Shown here piece by piece: positions 34,714 through 43,109 of a DNA stretch of 64,000 nt. The notes under the pieces are model-generated. The model was not told the DNA's origin. It saw only the letters and a program-made list of their open reading frames with translations, and ran no database searches. Position 1 is the stretch's first letter. Every line of letters begins with the position of its first letter. A program made the translations under genes and the position numbers. This DNA comes from Robertkochia flava (GTDB lineage Bacteria; Bacteroidota; Bacteroidia; Flavobacteriales; Flavobacteriaceae), in assembly GCF_020166515.1 (NCBI RefSeq), contig NZ_JAINZT010000005.1:62001-126000 (forward strand). Reading direction: 5' to 3'.

Positions 34714-35518
34714 AGTCGAAAATTTGAAGGGTTAAATAGGCGAAAGGGGCTGCGAATACCAGGCTGTCCAATCGGTCCAGCAATCCCCCGTGTCCCGGCA
34801 GGATGGCACCGCTGTCTTTTACTCCGGCCATTCGCTTAAACTTTGACTCCACAAGGTCGCCAAGGGTTCCGGCAATAACTACCACTACCGCCAGGATGGC
34901 CCATTGAAGCAAAGTTAATTCATTACTGTATAGGTATAAAAAATACGAAGCAATTATTGCAAAAATAAATCCGCCCAAAAAGCCTTCTATGGTTTTCTTA
35001 GGAGATACCCGCTCGAATAGCTTGTGTTTCCCGAAACTGCGCCCAACCAGGTAGGCAAAAGAGTCGTTTACCCAGATCAGGATGAAAATACCGATGATCA
35101 GGGATTTTGTGAAATATCCTTTGGTATAGGGAATCATGGTGAGAAAGATACATCCGCCCCCGATATACAGGAGGGAGATCATGAATTTCTGAGCATTGGA
35201 GTAACTGGGCCGATCGGTGGAATACAGCTTTTTGATCATGATCAGGTCAACAATGAGGGTTGCCGTTAGCAGGATTCCGCTAATGAGGATCCTTCTTTCC
35301 AGTCCGGCGAGAAGATAGATATGAAACCACCACAAGAGCAGGAAGGCAATGAAAATGTAATAGCCCTGAAGTCTGATGATCTTTTTAAACTCATATAAAC
35401 AGATTATTCCAAAGATCATGAAGAGAAAATCGAAGGCATCATCACTTAAAAAAACTGCGGCTAACAGTAGCAGAATGTATAAAACACCTGTAATGGTGCG
35501 CTTGAGGAGTTCTCGCAT
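34703..35518 (-). CDS. cdsA: Phosphatidate cytidylyltransferase
   Basis: An integral membrane enzyme making CDP-diacylglycerol from phosphatidate and CTP, with about seven hydrophobic helices in 271 aa. The family signature is DSGAILPGHGGLLDRLDSL near the C-terminus. It follows the LUD gene after 1 base and overlaps psd by 11 bases, forming one transcript for phospholipid head-group synthesis. Confidence 0.94.
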   Translation of the reverse strand: MRELLKRTITGVLYILLLLAAVFLSDDAFDFLFMIFGIICLYEFKKIIRLQGYYIFIAFLLLWWFHIYLLAGLERRILISGILLTATLIVDLIMIKKLYSTDRPSYSNAQKFMISLLYIGGGCIFLTMIPYTKGYFTKSLIIGIFILIWVNDSFAYLVGRSFGKHKLFERVSPKKTIEGFLGGFIFAIIASYFLYLYSNELTLLQWAILAVVVVIAGTLGDLVESKFKRMAGVKDSGAILPGHGGLLDRLDSLVFAAPFAYLTLQIFDYVS

Positions 35519-35519
35519 C

Positions 35520-36128
35520 TTATAAATCTTCCAATAAGAGCAAATATAAGTTTTTTGATGTACTCCCGTAAGACAGAAAATCTTTTTCTTCCTGGTTATT
35601 GAAATGTTTAATGGTAGTGATGTTGGTAGGGATCTGCGCCTTATTCTTTGACTTTATCCCGTGTAACCCTTCTCCTAGGTTGTCAATCAGCTGACTGGTA
35701 GTGGCAAAAACAATGAAGTTGTCGGGCAGGTCGTGCAGTTTACTTTCCTTGATCTGGTTGGAGCTGATCAGGATAGAGCCGTTGTCGGCTACGAGGTTCT
35801 CACAGCGGGTGAGAAGCAGGGTGGTTCCGTAACAGTGTTTTCTGCTGGATATATTGAACGTCCTGAATCTGGATGCCAGGGTATCATCTATACAACAAAC
35901 ATCAGCCGGAGACCAGGAATTCTCAGCGAGAATATTGTGGAAGCATTCCATGATTTCCTGCATGGAATCACAATACAGGAATTTGCCTCCGTTCTTCTTA
36001 AAATTTATGGTGAATTTCTCATCGGTTGGTAGTTGGATCTCAGGCATGAACTTACCACGCTCCCCGGCAACGGTAGTGTCCTTTTTTTTATTTTCCTTAG
36101 ATCCAAAAAGTCGTTTAAGAAAGTTCAT
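35520..36128 (-). CDS. LUD-domain protein (LutC/YkgG family)
   Basis: A 202-residue member of the LUD family, related to LutC of the lactate utilisation operon but without lutA/lutB beside it. Family features visible are ADVCCIDDTLASRF, LLLTRCENLVADNGSILISS and the C-terminal LYLLLLEDL. The N-terminus (MNFLKRLFGSKENKKK) is basic. In Flavobacteria this gene regularly precedes cdsA; its role is unknown, and a link to lactate oxidation should not be assumed. Confidence 0.82.
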   Translation of the reverse strand: MNFLKRLFGSKENKKKDTTVAGERGKFMPEIQLPTDEKFTINFKKNGGKFLYCDSMQEIMECFHNILAENSWSPADVCCIDDTLASRFRTFNISSRKHCYGTTLLLTRCENLVADNGSILISSNQIKESKLHDLPDNFIVFATTSQLIDNLGEGLHGIKSKNKAQIPTNITTIKHFNNQEEKDFLSYGSTSKNLYLLLLEDL

Positions 36129-36200
36129 TATAAATATTAGGGGAATGCAGGTTTAGCAATTATCATTTATAAAATTAAAAAATATAGGTCTATAACGTAT

Positions 36201-36235
36201 AAAAAGAGCGCAAATTTTGTATTTACGCTCTTTTT
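36201..36235 (-). terminator. Terminator of the rsfS-ftsH operon
   Basis: AAAAAGAGCG and CGCTCTTTTT form a 10-bp stem (plus inner pairs AAAT/ATTT) just 4 bases after the ftsH stop. A and T runs on both sides make it bidirectional in form. Confidence 0.8.
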
Positions 36236-36239
36236 TGTG

Positions 36240-38213
36240 TTACTCCTTTTCTTGCAGCTCTTCCTCTTTTTTCTCCGAGTCATCCTTTTTTTCAAAAGGT
36301 CGCTTCCCGAAAATTCGCTCAAGGTCGTCTTTGAAAATAACCTCCTTTTCCAGAAGGCGATCGGCAAGAGTGGTGAGCTTGTCCTTGTTTTCCTCCAGCA
36401 GCTTAATCGCTCGAAGGTATTGTTCTTCTATAATACGGGAGATCTCCTTGTCTATGATCTTCGCTGTTTCTTCACTGTATGGTTTAGAGAAGTTATAGTC
36501 TGACTGACCGGTGGAATCGTAGTAGGTGAGATTCCCGATTTGGTCATTGAGGCCATAGATGGTTACCATGGCACGGGCCTGTTTGGTTACCTTCTCCAGG
36601 TCACTCAGTGCTCCGGTAGATATTTTATCGAACATAACCTTCTCTGCAGCCCGGCCTCCCATGGTGGCACACATTTCGTCTGCCATTTGTTCGGGACGCA
36701 CGATGAGTCGTTCCTCCGGCAGGTACCAGGCGGCACCAAGGCTTTGACCGCGCGGCACAATAGTGACCTTTACCAGTGGTGCAGCATGTTCAAGCAGCCA
36801 GCTTACTGTGGCGTGACCGGCTTCGTGATAGGCTATGGTTTTCTTTTCGTCGGGAGTAATGATCTTATTTTTTTTCTCCAGTCCTCCAACAATACGGTCT
36901 ACCGCATCTAGGAAGTCTTGTTTGTCTACAGCGCTTTTACCCTTTCTCGCAGCAATCAGTGCCGCCTCGTTACATACGTTGGCGATGTCTGCCCCGGAGA
37001 AACCGGGAGTTTGCTTGGCCAGGAAATCCAGGTCCAGCGATTCAGAGGTTTTTATAGGTCGCAGGTGTACATCAAAGATTTCTTTACGCTCCCTTACGTC
37101 TGGCAGGTCTACATAGATCTGCCTGTCAAAACGACCTGCTCGCATCAGGGCCTTGTCCAGGATGTCTGCGCGGTTGGTGGCAGCCAGCACGATCACATTG
37201 GTGTTGGTGCCAAATCCGTCCATTTCGGTAAGGAGCTGGTTAAGGGTGTTTTCCCTTTCGTCGTTACTGCCTGTGAAGTTGTTTTTTCCACGGGCCCTTC
37301 CGATAGCGTCGATCTCGTCGATAAAGATGATGGCCGGGGATTTGTCTTTGGCTTGTTTGAAGAGGTCTCTTACCCTTGAGGCTCCGACACCTACGAACAT
37401 TTCAACAAAGTCTGATCCGGAAAGTGAAAAGAAAGGAACCTTTGCTTCTCCAGCCACAGCTTTGGCTAATAGTGTTTTACCGGTTCCTGGAGGGCCTACC
37501 AAAAGGGCTCCCTTAGGGATCTTACCTCCAAGGGAGGTATATTTTTCAGGGTTCTTAAGAAAATCGACGATTTCCTGAACCTCTTCTTTTGCACCTTCCA
37601 GTCCGGCTACATCTTTAAAGGTCACCTTCATATCGGTCTTTTCATCGAAGAGCCTCGCCTTCGATTTTCCGATGTTGAAGATCTGACCTCCGGCACCGCC
37701 GGTGGCACCTCCGGACATTCTGCGCATCAGGAAGATCCAGATCCCAATGATCAGGATAAAGGGCAGAAGGGTGAGTAACAGTTCCCCAAGCATGTTGGAT
37801 TCCTGGTCGAATCTCACCTCTACAGTGTCCTGCATGCTGTTGCTTTCCAGGGCCGCATTGATGGAATTCTCAAAATTCTGGGCGTCCCCGAACTTTACAG
37901 TATACGAGGGCACCTGAGATGCGCTGGGCAGCAGGGTCTGTCCCTGTGCATTCTTGTGAATATCTTTCTTAAGGGCTTCCTCAGTAAGGTAGATCTTGGC
38001 GCTTTTTGTATTGGTGATGATCTCAATTTTAGTGATGTCACCTTCTGCAAGATAGCGCTCCATCTTGGCAGGCGTAATTTCCGGAGGGGTAGACCACCCG
38101 CTTCCACCGGAAAATAACTGCATCCCAATGATGAAGAGTAATATGATCCCATAGATCCAGTAAGAACTGAACCTGGGTTTTTTCGGATTTGTATTGTTTG
38201 TTTCTTTTGCCAT
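36240..38213 (-). CDS. ftsH: ATP-dependent zinc metalloprotease FtsH
   Basis: A membrane-anchored AAA protease of 657 aa. Order: short N-terminal helix ([17 protein letters not shown]), periplasmic domain, second helix ([19 protein letters not shown]), AAA domain with Walker A GPPGTGKT, Walker [12 protein letters not shown] region RAGRFDRQI, then the M41 protease site HEAGH. A charged C-terminal tail ([16 protein letters not shown]) follows. It degrades misfolded and regulated membrane proteins, often including LpxC. It lies 24 bases after rsfS and is probably cotranscribed. Confidence 0.96.
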   Translation of the reverse strand: MAKETNNTNPKKPRFSSYWIYGIILLFIIGMQLFSGGSGWSTPPEITPAKMERYLAEGDITKIEIITNTKSAKIYLTEEALKKDIHKNAQGQTLLPSASQVPSYTVKFGDAQNFENSINAALESNSMQDTVEVRFDQESNMLGELLLTLLPFILIIGIWIFLMRRMSGGATGGAGGQIFNIGKSKARLFDEKTDMKVTFKDVAGLEGAKEEVQEIVDFLKNPEKYTSLGGKIPKGALLVGPPGTGKTLLAKAVAGEAKVPFFSLSGSDFVEMFVGVGASRVRDLFKQAKDKSPAIIFIDEIDAIGRARGKNNFTGSNDERENTLNQLLTEMDGFGTNTNVIVLAATNRADILDKALMRAGRFDRQIYVDLPDVRERKEIFDVHLRPIKTSESLDLDFLAKQTPGFSGADIANVCNEAALIAARKGKSAVDKQDFLDAVDRIVGGLEKKNKIITPDEKKTIAYHEAGHATVSWLLEHAAPLVKVTIVPRGQSLGAAWYLPEERLIVRPEQMADEMCATMGGRAAEKVMFDKISTGALSDLEKVTKQARAMVTIYGLNDQIGNLTYYDSTGQSDYNFSKPYSEETAKIIDKEISRIIEEQYLRAIKLLEENKDKLTTLADRLLEKEVIFKDDLERIFGKRPFEKKDDSEKKEEELQEKE

Positions 38214-38237
38214 TTAAATAAGTGAAGTTAATAGGTT

Positions 38238-38606
38238 CTAACTCATAGGGACTGCGGTCATCTTTGCGTCGCCCCAAAGACCTTCGATGTCGTAATATTC
38301 GCGAATGTTTTTCTGAAATACATGAACTACCACGTTCACATAATCAATAAGTACCCATTCGGCATTGTCGGTACCTTCCACATGCCAGGGTTTGTCTTTG
38401 ATCGCGCGACTGACTGTTTTTTGGATGGAATTTACGATGGCTTTTACCTGCGTATTTGAAGTTCCGTTGCAGATTACGAAGTAATCGCAAACCGTGTTGT
38501 CTAATTCTCTTAAATCTAAAATAGTAACATCCTTTCCTTTAACCTCCTCAATCCCTTTTAAGATATATGTGATCAACTGATCTGCACTACTACTCGTTTT
38601 TACCAT
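38238..38606 (-). CDS. rsfS: Ribosome silencing factor RsfS
   Basis: A 122-residue protein of the RsfS/Iojap family that binds ribosomal protein uL14 and blocks subunit joining when nutrients are low. Family residues include VTILDLRELDNTVCDYFVICNGTSNTQVKAI, KPWHVEGTDNAEWVLIDYVNVVVHVF and YYDIEGLWGDA. It starts the rsfS-ftsH operon, a conserved order in Flavobacteria, with a perfect -7 box 19 bases before the ATG. Confidence 0.94.
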   Translation of the reverse strand: MVKTSSSADQLITYILKGIEEVKGKDVTILDLRELDNTVCDYFVICNGTSNTQVKAIVNSIQKTVSRAIKDKPWHVEGTDNAEWVLIDYVNVVVHVFQKNIREYYDIEGLWGDAKMTAVPMS

Positions 38607-38624
38607 TAAAAAAAGTTATTTTCA

Positions 38625-38632
38625 CAAAGTTA
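38625..38632 (-). promoter_or_regulatory. -7 box of rsfS-ftsH
   Basis: The minus strand reads TAACTTTG, a perfect TAnnTTTG, 18 bases before the ATG. The divergent birA gene has only a near match (TACCTTTT, around 38674). Confidence 0.6.
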
Positions 38633-38700
38633 TTATTTTTTTGAATTTTCAACTACCTCCATTAACATAAGATTACCTTTTAATAAATGTAGTATTCCGT

Positions 38701-39432
38701 ATGAATTTAATCAAACTTGATGCCATTGATTCGACCAATACGTATTTAAAACAGTTGGTCGCCCGCATTCAGCCCGCAGATTACACGGTGGTGCTGGCAG
38801 ATCACCAGACCGGTGGCAGGGGGCAGATGGGGACAGTTTGGGAGGCAGAACCGGGTAAGAACCTCACCTTTAGCCTGTATAAGAAGGTCTTGCAATTGGA
38901 AACGGATAGGCAATTTTACATTAGTATGGTCATTTCCCTGGCCGTATATGACGTGTTGCAAAGCTTTTCAATTCCCGGGGTAAAGATTAAATGGCCTAAC
39001 GACATTTTGTCAGCAAACTATAAGGTCGGGGGGATTCTTATCGAGAATATTCTTCGAAACGGAAGAATTACCGCTGCAATTATTGGAGTAGGCCTCAACC
39101 TGAACCAAACCGAATTCAAGGGGTTGGTGAGTGCATCATCCTTGAAAAAGATCACTGGAGCACATTATGTGAGGGAGGAAGTGTTGTATAAGATCACCGA
39201 TCGGGTACGATATTATGTGCCCTGGGTGGCAAATAAGGAGTTTGAAAAGATCCGTGAATTGTACGAATCCCGGCTCTTCCGGAAAGACAAGCCTTCTACC
39301 TTTAAGGATACCGAAGGAAATCTTTTTATGGGCTTTATTAAAGGGGTCGATGAAGACGGACGCCTGAAAGTACTTCTGGAAGACGAGATACTAAAAACCT
39401 TTGAATTAAAAGAAATTACCCTGCTGTATTAA
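38701..39432 (+). CDS. birA: Biotin-[acetyl-CoA-carboxylase] ligase (monofunctional)
   Basis: Attaches biotin to the biotin carboxyl carrier protein via biotinyl-AMP. The active-site loop GGRGQMGTVWEAEPGKNLTFS and KIKWPNDIL with GGILIE are visible. At 243 aa it lacks the N-terminal winged helix of E. coli BirA, so it is a ligase without DNA-binding repressor function. It is divergent from rsfS and followed by a short tandem repeat. Confidence 0.93.
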   Translation: MNLIKLDAIDSTNTYLKQLVARIQPADYTVVLADHQTGGRGQMGTVWEAEPGKNLTFSLYKKVLQLETDRQFYISMVISLAVYDVLQSFSIPGVKIKWPNDILSANYKVGGILIENILRNGRITAAIIGVGLNLNQTEFKGLVSASSLKKITGAHYVREEVLYKITDRVRYYVPWVANKEFEKIRELYESRLFRKDKPSTFKDTEGNLFMGFIKGVDEDGRLKVLLEDEILKTFELKEITLLY

Positions 39433-39505
39433 AAAAGAAAAGAGTAAAGCGTAAATACTAAAGATTAAGGCGCTTCCGTACCGGACTCCCTTTATAATCT
39501 TATTC

Positions 39506-39533
39506 TACTCTCTACTCTCTACTCTCTATTCTC
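39506..39533. repeat. Short tandem repeat, 7-bp unit TACTCTC
   Basis: Three exact copies of TACTCTC (39506-39526) followed by one variant copy, TATTCTC. It lies in the space between birA and the SRPBCC gene, just before the minus-strand stop. A role is not evident; simple repeats of this kind can vary in number between strains. Confidence 0.8.
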
Positions 39534-39540
39534 CCTCTTA

Positions 39541-39933
39541 TCAGAGTTTCGCCATATTATCAGTAAGCGTGTTAATGAAGGAGGTTATCGGTCCTTTGAT
39601 CATCATCCCCATCATTGGATTAAAGTCGCCGTCGAAAACCAGGGAGGCTTCACTGTTCCCTGATGCGGTTTCATTAATATGGGCTGTCAGGGTAAAGGGA
39701 AGCTTATCGCTGGCCGCACCCAGAACGATTTTTTCATACGGATGTTTTTCCTTTACCTTTAGTACGATCTCGGGCATGCCCTGAAGTGCGAAGAGAAATT
39801 TCTCTTCTTCCAGCACCTCAAATTTGCTTATATTTTCCGGCATGAGCTTTTCAAAGTTCTTTACATCAACCAGAAAGTTATACAGCTCTTCCTTTGATCG
39901 GTTCACCAGTTTTTTAGGAGTGTCTATTGTCAT
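39541..39933 (-). CDS. SRPBCC (START-like) family protein, 130 aa
   Basis: A small protein with the helix-grip fold pattern of the SRPBCC superfamily: N-terminal strand, the helical segment SKEELYNFLVDVKNFEKLMP, then beta strands and a long C-terminal helix (MMGMMIKGPITSFINTLTDNMA). Such domains have a hydrophobic cavity for lipid or polyketide-like ligands. The gene begins 9 bases after pyrE and is likely cotranscribed, a linkage frequent in Flavobacteria. No specific ligand can be named. Confidence 0.8.
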   Translation of the reverse strand: MTIDTPKKLVNRSKEELYNFLVDVKNFEKLMPENISKFEVLEEEKFLFALQGMPEIVLKVKEKHPYEKIVLGAASDKLPFTLTAHINETASGNSEASLVFDGDFNPMMGMMIKGPITSFINTLTDNMAKL

Positions 39934-39942
39934 CTTTTCAAT

Positions 39943-40581
39943 TTATTTCCAAGTATCCGGAGCTGTTCTCCAGTCTTGAAGTGTATGTAATTCTTTTTCG
40001 CTGATATAATTCGTGGCTACGGCCTGATCCAGAAGATGCTGATAATTACTAAGGGTGTGAAGGGTTATCTCCTGGTCCCTGAAATTGCTGTCGGCCACCT
40101 CAAAGCCATAGGTAAAGATCGCAATCATTCCCTTTACATTGACCCCGGCCTCTTTTAGGGCCTTTACCGCATTGAGGCTGCTCTTGCCTGTACTGATAAG
40201 ATCTTCCACCACTACCACGTTCTTACCCGAATCCAGGTTACCTTCGATCTGATTTCCACGTCCGTGCTTTTTAGGTTCCGGGCGCACGTATACGAAAGGA
40301 AGGTTGAGGTATTCTGCCACCAGCATTCCGATTCCAATAGCACCGGTAGCCACTCCGGCGATAGCATCAGGCGTGCCATAGAGCTCCTCTATCTGCCGGG
40401 CCATCTGTTCACGGAAGTAATTGCGAATAGGTGGGTAGGATAAAACGATGCGGTTATCGCAATAGATAGGTGATTTCCAGCCTGAAGCCCAAGTAAAAGG
40501 ATTTTTTGGATTCAACTTTATTGCCTTAATTTGCAACAAAAGTTCTGCTGTTTTTCTAGCGGTATCTTTGTTTAAAATCAT
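39943..40581 (-). CDS. pyrE: Orotate phosphoribosyltransferase
   Basis: Transfers ribose 5-phosphate from PRPP to orotate in pyrimidine synthesis. The PRPP loop is VVVVEDLISTGKSS, and FTWASGWKSPIYCDNR near the N-terminus and VYVRPEPKKHGRGNQIEG (flexible catalytic loop) are typical. Length 212 aa. Its start codon sits 8 bases from that of the divergent NUDIX gene, so the promoter has to lie inside the other gene's first codons. The only candidate box leaves almost no leader. Confidence 0.95.
   Translation of the reverse strand: MILNKDTARKTAELLLQIKAIKLNPKNPFTWASGWKSPIYCDNRIVLSYPPIRNYFREQMARQIEELYGTPDAIAGVATGAIGIGMLVAEYLNLPFVYVRPEPKKHGRGNQIEGNLDSGKNVVVVEDLISTGKSSLNAVKALKEAGVNVKGMIAIFTYGFEVADSNFRDQEITLHTLSNYQHLLDQAVATNYISEKELHTLQDWRTAPDTWK
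40563..40570 (+). promoter_or_regulatory. -7 box of the NUDIX gene
   Basis: TATCTTTG, a perfect TAnnTTTG, lies inside the first codons of the divergent pyrE. It is 18 bases before the ATG at 40589, the same spacing as at lipA and rsfS, which supports that start. Confidence 0.6.
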
Positions 40582-40585
40582 GATG

Positions 40586-40593
40586 CAAATGTA
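40586..40593 (-). promoter_or_regulatory. Possible -7 box of pyrE
   Basis: The minus strand reads TACATTTG, a perfect TAnnTTTG, but only 4 bases before the pyrE ATG. If used it would give a leaderless or near-leaderless mRNA. It overlaps the NUDIX start codon. Confidence 0.4.
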
Positions 40594-41191
40594 TGAAGTT
40601 TTTGTAAATGGTCATCGCATTTTTTTGACCTCCAGGCTTGCGAAAGAAACCGATTTTAAGCTGTTTCTCATGGATACCGTTGATATTGCTGAAGTTATAG
40701 ATCAGCTGGAAAAAGGTAAGATCAAAGCGGCCAGGATCTATCATCCGGAGGAGGCTTCTCTACTCAAAAAGTTCACTAAAAAGGTACCCCTGGTCATCGC
40801 CGCAGGAGGACTGGTGCGCAATCCTGAGGGCCAGACCCTTTTTATTTTCAGAAATGGTAAATGGGACCTGCCGAAAGGAAAGGTAGATAAAGGGGAGGCC
40901 ATACCAGATGCTGCGGTAAGGGAAGTGGAAGAGGAGACCGGGGTAAAAAAACTAAAATTAGATCACTTTCTTAAAAAGACCTACCATATCTTTCGCAGGA
41001 ACGGGGTATACAAGCTTAAAGAAACCCATTGGTACCTCATGCATTCCAAATATTCCGGAACGCTTTCTCCTCAGTGTGATGAGGGAATAGAAGTGGCTAC
41101 CTGGCTTGATGAGCAGGAGGTGTCCAAGGCCCTGGAGAATTCTTACGAGAATATTAAGAGTTTTTTTGAACAGGAGGTTATTGCCTCATAA
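40589..41191 (+). CDS. NUDIX hydrolase, 200 aa
   Basis: The Nudix box is complete: GKVDKGEAIPDAAVREVEEETGV, with the metal-binding REVEEE. An N-terminal extension of about 65 residues (YEVFVNGHRIFLTSRLAKE) precedes it. The family hydrolyses nucleoside diphosphates linked to other groups; the substrate is unknown. Three ATGs compete (40580, 40583, 40589); the spacing from the -7 box favours 40589. It ends with a 14-base convergent overlap with the M14 peptidase gene. Confidence 0.88.
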   Translation: MYEVFVNGHRIFLTSRLAKETDFKLFLMDTVDIAEVIDQLEKGKIKAARIYHPEEASLLKKFTKKVPLVIAAGGLVRNPEGQTLFIFRNGKWDLPKGKVDKGEAIPDAAVREVEEETGVKKLKLDHFLKKTYHIFRRNGVYKLKETHWYLMHSKYSGTLSPQCDEGIEVATWLDEQEVSKALENSYENIKSFFEQEVIAS

Positions 41192-42911
41192 CCCGGTATA
41201 CAGGATACTGCAGGTGGGCTTTTTCATAATTATGAGAATGTTTGTGTAACCAGTCCAGTTGCGCGTACCAGTTTTCCCTGAACTCCTTATCTGAACTGCG
41301 TTTTTTCTCAAAGGCTTGGGCAAGCTCAGGGTCGTTATCCAGTATTGCCTTGGCTTTATCCTCCCAGACATAGGGAGAGAATCCTTCCTTTTGCTGGAGA
41401 ATAGTATCAAAGAAATTCCAGTTGAAGAAAGAATCAGTAGCCTCAGGCTCCAGGGTCTCCAACAGATACCGGATACCTTCCTGCCGGAGTGGGATCAGGT
41501 AGTATAGATGAGCTTCAAAGGTTTTGGTAACCACTGATTTTTCCACTGATGTACTGTAATGGGGGTAGTGCCCTTCGTAAGCTGAGGTACGGGTCTTGTA
41601 TCCTTTGATCTTATAGGACTCTGCTTTCAGGGTCGTATCTTTTTTCAATAATTCCATTTCAATACCATTGAGTCGCAGCAATTCTGTAACCTGGTGCCAT
41701 CCCACGGGAAGCAGGTAGGCTTCAGGTACGGTCACAGTCGCTGAGGGCTCAAATTCGTCCTGATACCGGACCTCTTTTGTAAACGGTTGGTTCCGGTCAT
41801 ATTTTAACCGGTCAAGCCCGGTCACTTCGCTGGTCGTGATTTCTCCCTTGTAACCCTTAAAGTTGAGGGTCCGCCCCCTGGTGGTATCTAAGGACCAGGA
41901 GATCGGATAGTTCTCTGTTGTCATAAGGGATTCCAATCGCTGCCTCCTTACTTTTTTGATGGTCTCGTGTTGCTCTTCCGCGATGGCCAGCATGGCTTTC
42001 ATGAGTTCATAAGTGCCTTCTACCCTTGGCTTATACGGTTTAAGCATATGGGTTTCCACCATCATTCCCAGGGTGTTCCATAAAGTGGTGTATCCGGTGG
42101 AATACCTGGGAGAATCAAAAAACTGGCTGAACCCTTTTTCAGGAACTTCGTTAAACACGTTCACATAGGGGGTAATATCCCATTTGGCATCCGCCAGCTT
42201 TTTCTCCAGTTCCGGGCGCAGGGTATTGTGAAGGAACGCTCCAGTACTGCCTCCCAGTTTGTTGTGCTGAGTAAAAAGGTGGGTAAGGGTATACTGGTAA
42301 TCGGCGCCATTGCTCACATGGTTGTCAATAAAAATATCCGGATGGACCTCGTGGAAAATTTCTGCAAAGGCTCTGGCGTTTTTGGTGTCTGATTTTATAA
42401 AATCCCGGTTCAGGTCGTAATTCCTGGCGTTCCCTCTGAAGCCATACGCGACAGGACCGTTTTGGTTGGTGCGACTATGGCTGTTTCGGTTCAGAGCGCC
42501 CCCGATATTATATACCGGTATGGTGGCAATGATGGCATTTTCGGGAGCAGTTATTTTGCCTGTGGCCAGATCTCTGAAGAGCATCATCGTGGCATCGATA
42601 CCATCGGGTTCTCCCGGGTGAATGCCATTATTGATAAGCATTACCAAAGGGGCGGTTGCATCCTCCTTTCGACTAGCTGCATCGTACTTTACAAGATGCA
42701 GGGGATAACCGCTGTCGGTGAGGCCTTTTTCTTCCATACTGATTTCTTCAAAGGTATCGGCCAGTAACTGGTAATAGGCGATAACCTCCTGGTAGGTTGG
42801 TGTTTCCGTTCCGCCTGAGTTCTCAAATCGGGTGCTTAGGTCAGTGGCCTGGTTTTGAGCCTGAGTCAAAACTGTGATCATCAGAAAAAATAGCGAACAA
42901 TATGTTTTCAA
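41178..42911 (-). CDS. Exported M14-family metallopeptidase
   Basis: A zinc carboxypeptidase-like protein of 577 aa. Signal peptide MKTYCSLFFLMITVLTQAQ; the start codon is TTG. Zinc ligands are in NNGIHPGEPDG (His, Glu) and IFIDNHVSNGADYQ (His). The segment RNYDLNRDF is the family's DLNRD motif. A C-terminal region of about 250 residues is common in Bacteroidota members. It probably removes or processes C-terminal residues of peptides in the periplasm. Confidence 0.88.
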   Translation of the reverse strand: MKTYCSLFFLMITVLTQAQNQATDLSTRFENSGGTETPTYQEVIAYYQLLADTFEEISMEEKGLTDSGYPLHLVKYDAASRKEDATAPLVMLINNGIHPGEPDGIDATMMLFRDLATGKITAPENAIIATIPVYNIGGALNRNSHSRTNQNGPVAYGFRGNARNYDLNRDFIKSDTKNARAFAEIFHEVHPDIFIDNHVSNGADYQYTLTHLFTQHNKLGGSTGAFLHNTLRPELEKKLADAKWDITPYVNVFNEVPEKGFSQFFDSPRYSTGYTTLWNTLGMMVETHMLKPYKPRVEGTYELMKAMLAIAEEQHETIKKVRRQRLESLMTTENYPISWSLDTTRGRTLNFKGYKGEITTSEVTGLDRLKYDRNQPFTKEVRYQDEFEPSATVTVPEAYLLPVGWHQVTELLRLNGIEMELLKKDTTLKAESYKIKGYKTRTSAYEGHYPHYSTSVEKSVVTKTFEAHLYYLIPLRQEGIRYLLETLEPEATDSFFNWNFFDTILQQKEGFSPYVWEDKAKAILDNDPELAQAFEKKRSSDKEFRENWYAQLDWLHKHSHNYEKAHLQYPVYRVMRQ

Positions 42912-43079
42912 AGTAATGCGATTTCTGTGGGTTTGGATTCAAAAGTAGCCATTTTAAGACATATGAGAGGGGGTGAAATTCTATAGATTCCTGTCTGTTA
43001 AATTGAGGTGTATTGCACACTGTTGGTTTTCAGGGCGGTATCTCCTTGGGGAAATCCTTGTGCATCTAAAAAAATGAAG

Positions 43080-43087
43080 TAGTTTTG
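43080..43087 (+). promoter_or_regulatory. -7 box of the SulP transporter gene
   Basis: TAGTTTTG, a perfect TAnnTTTG, 22 bases before the ATG. Confidence 0.55.
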
Positions 43088-43109
43088 CAGGCTCAAAATT
43101 CAGGCATCA

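Noticed and set aside
35520-36128. Assignment as lactate utilisation protein LutC
   Set aside because: The fold matches LUD, but no lutA/lutB genes are near and the gene sits in a phospholipid block, so the specific name is not supported.
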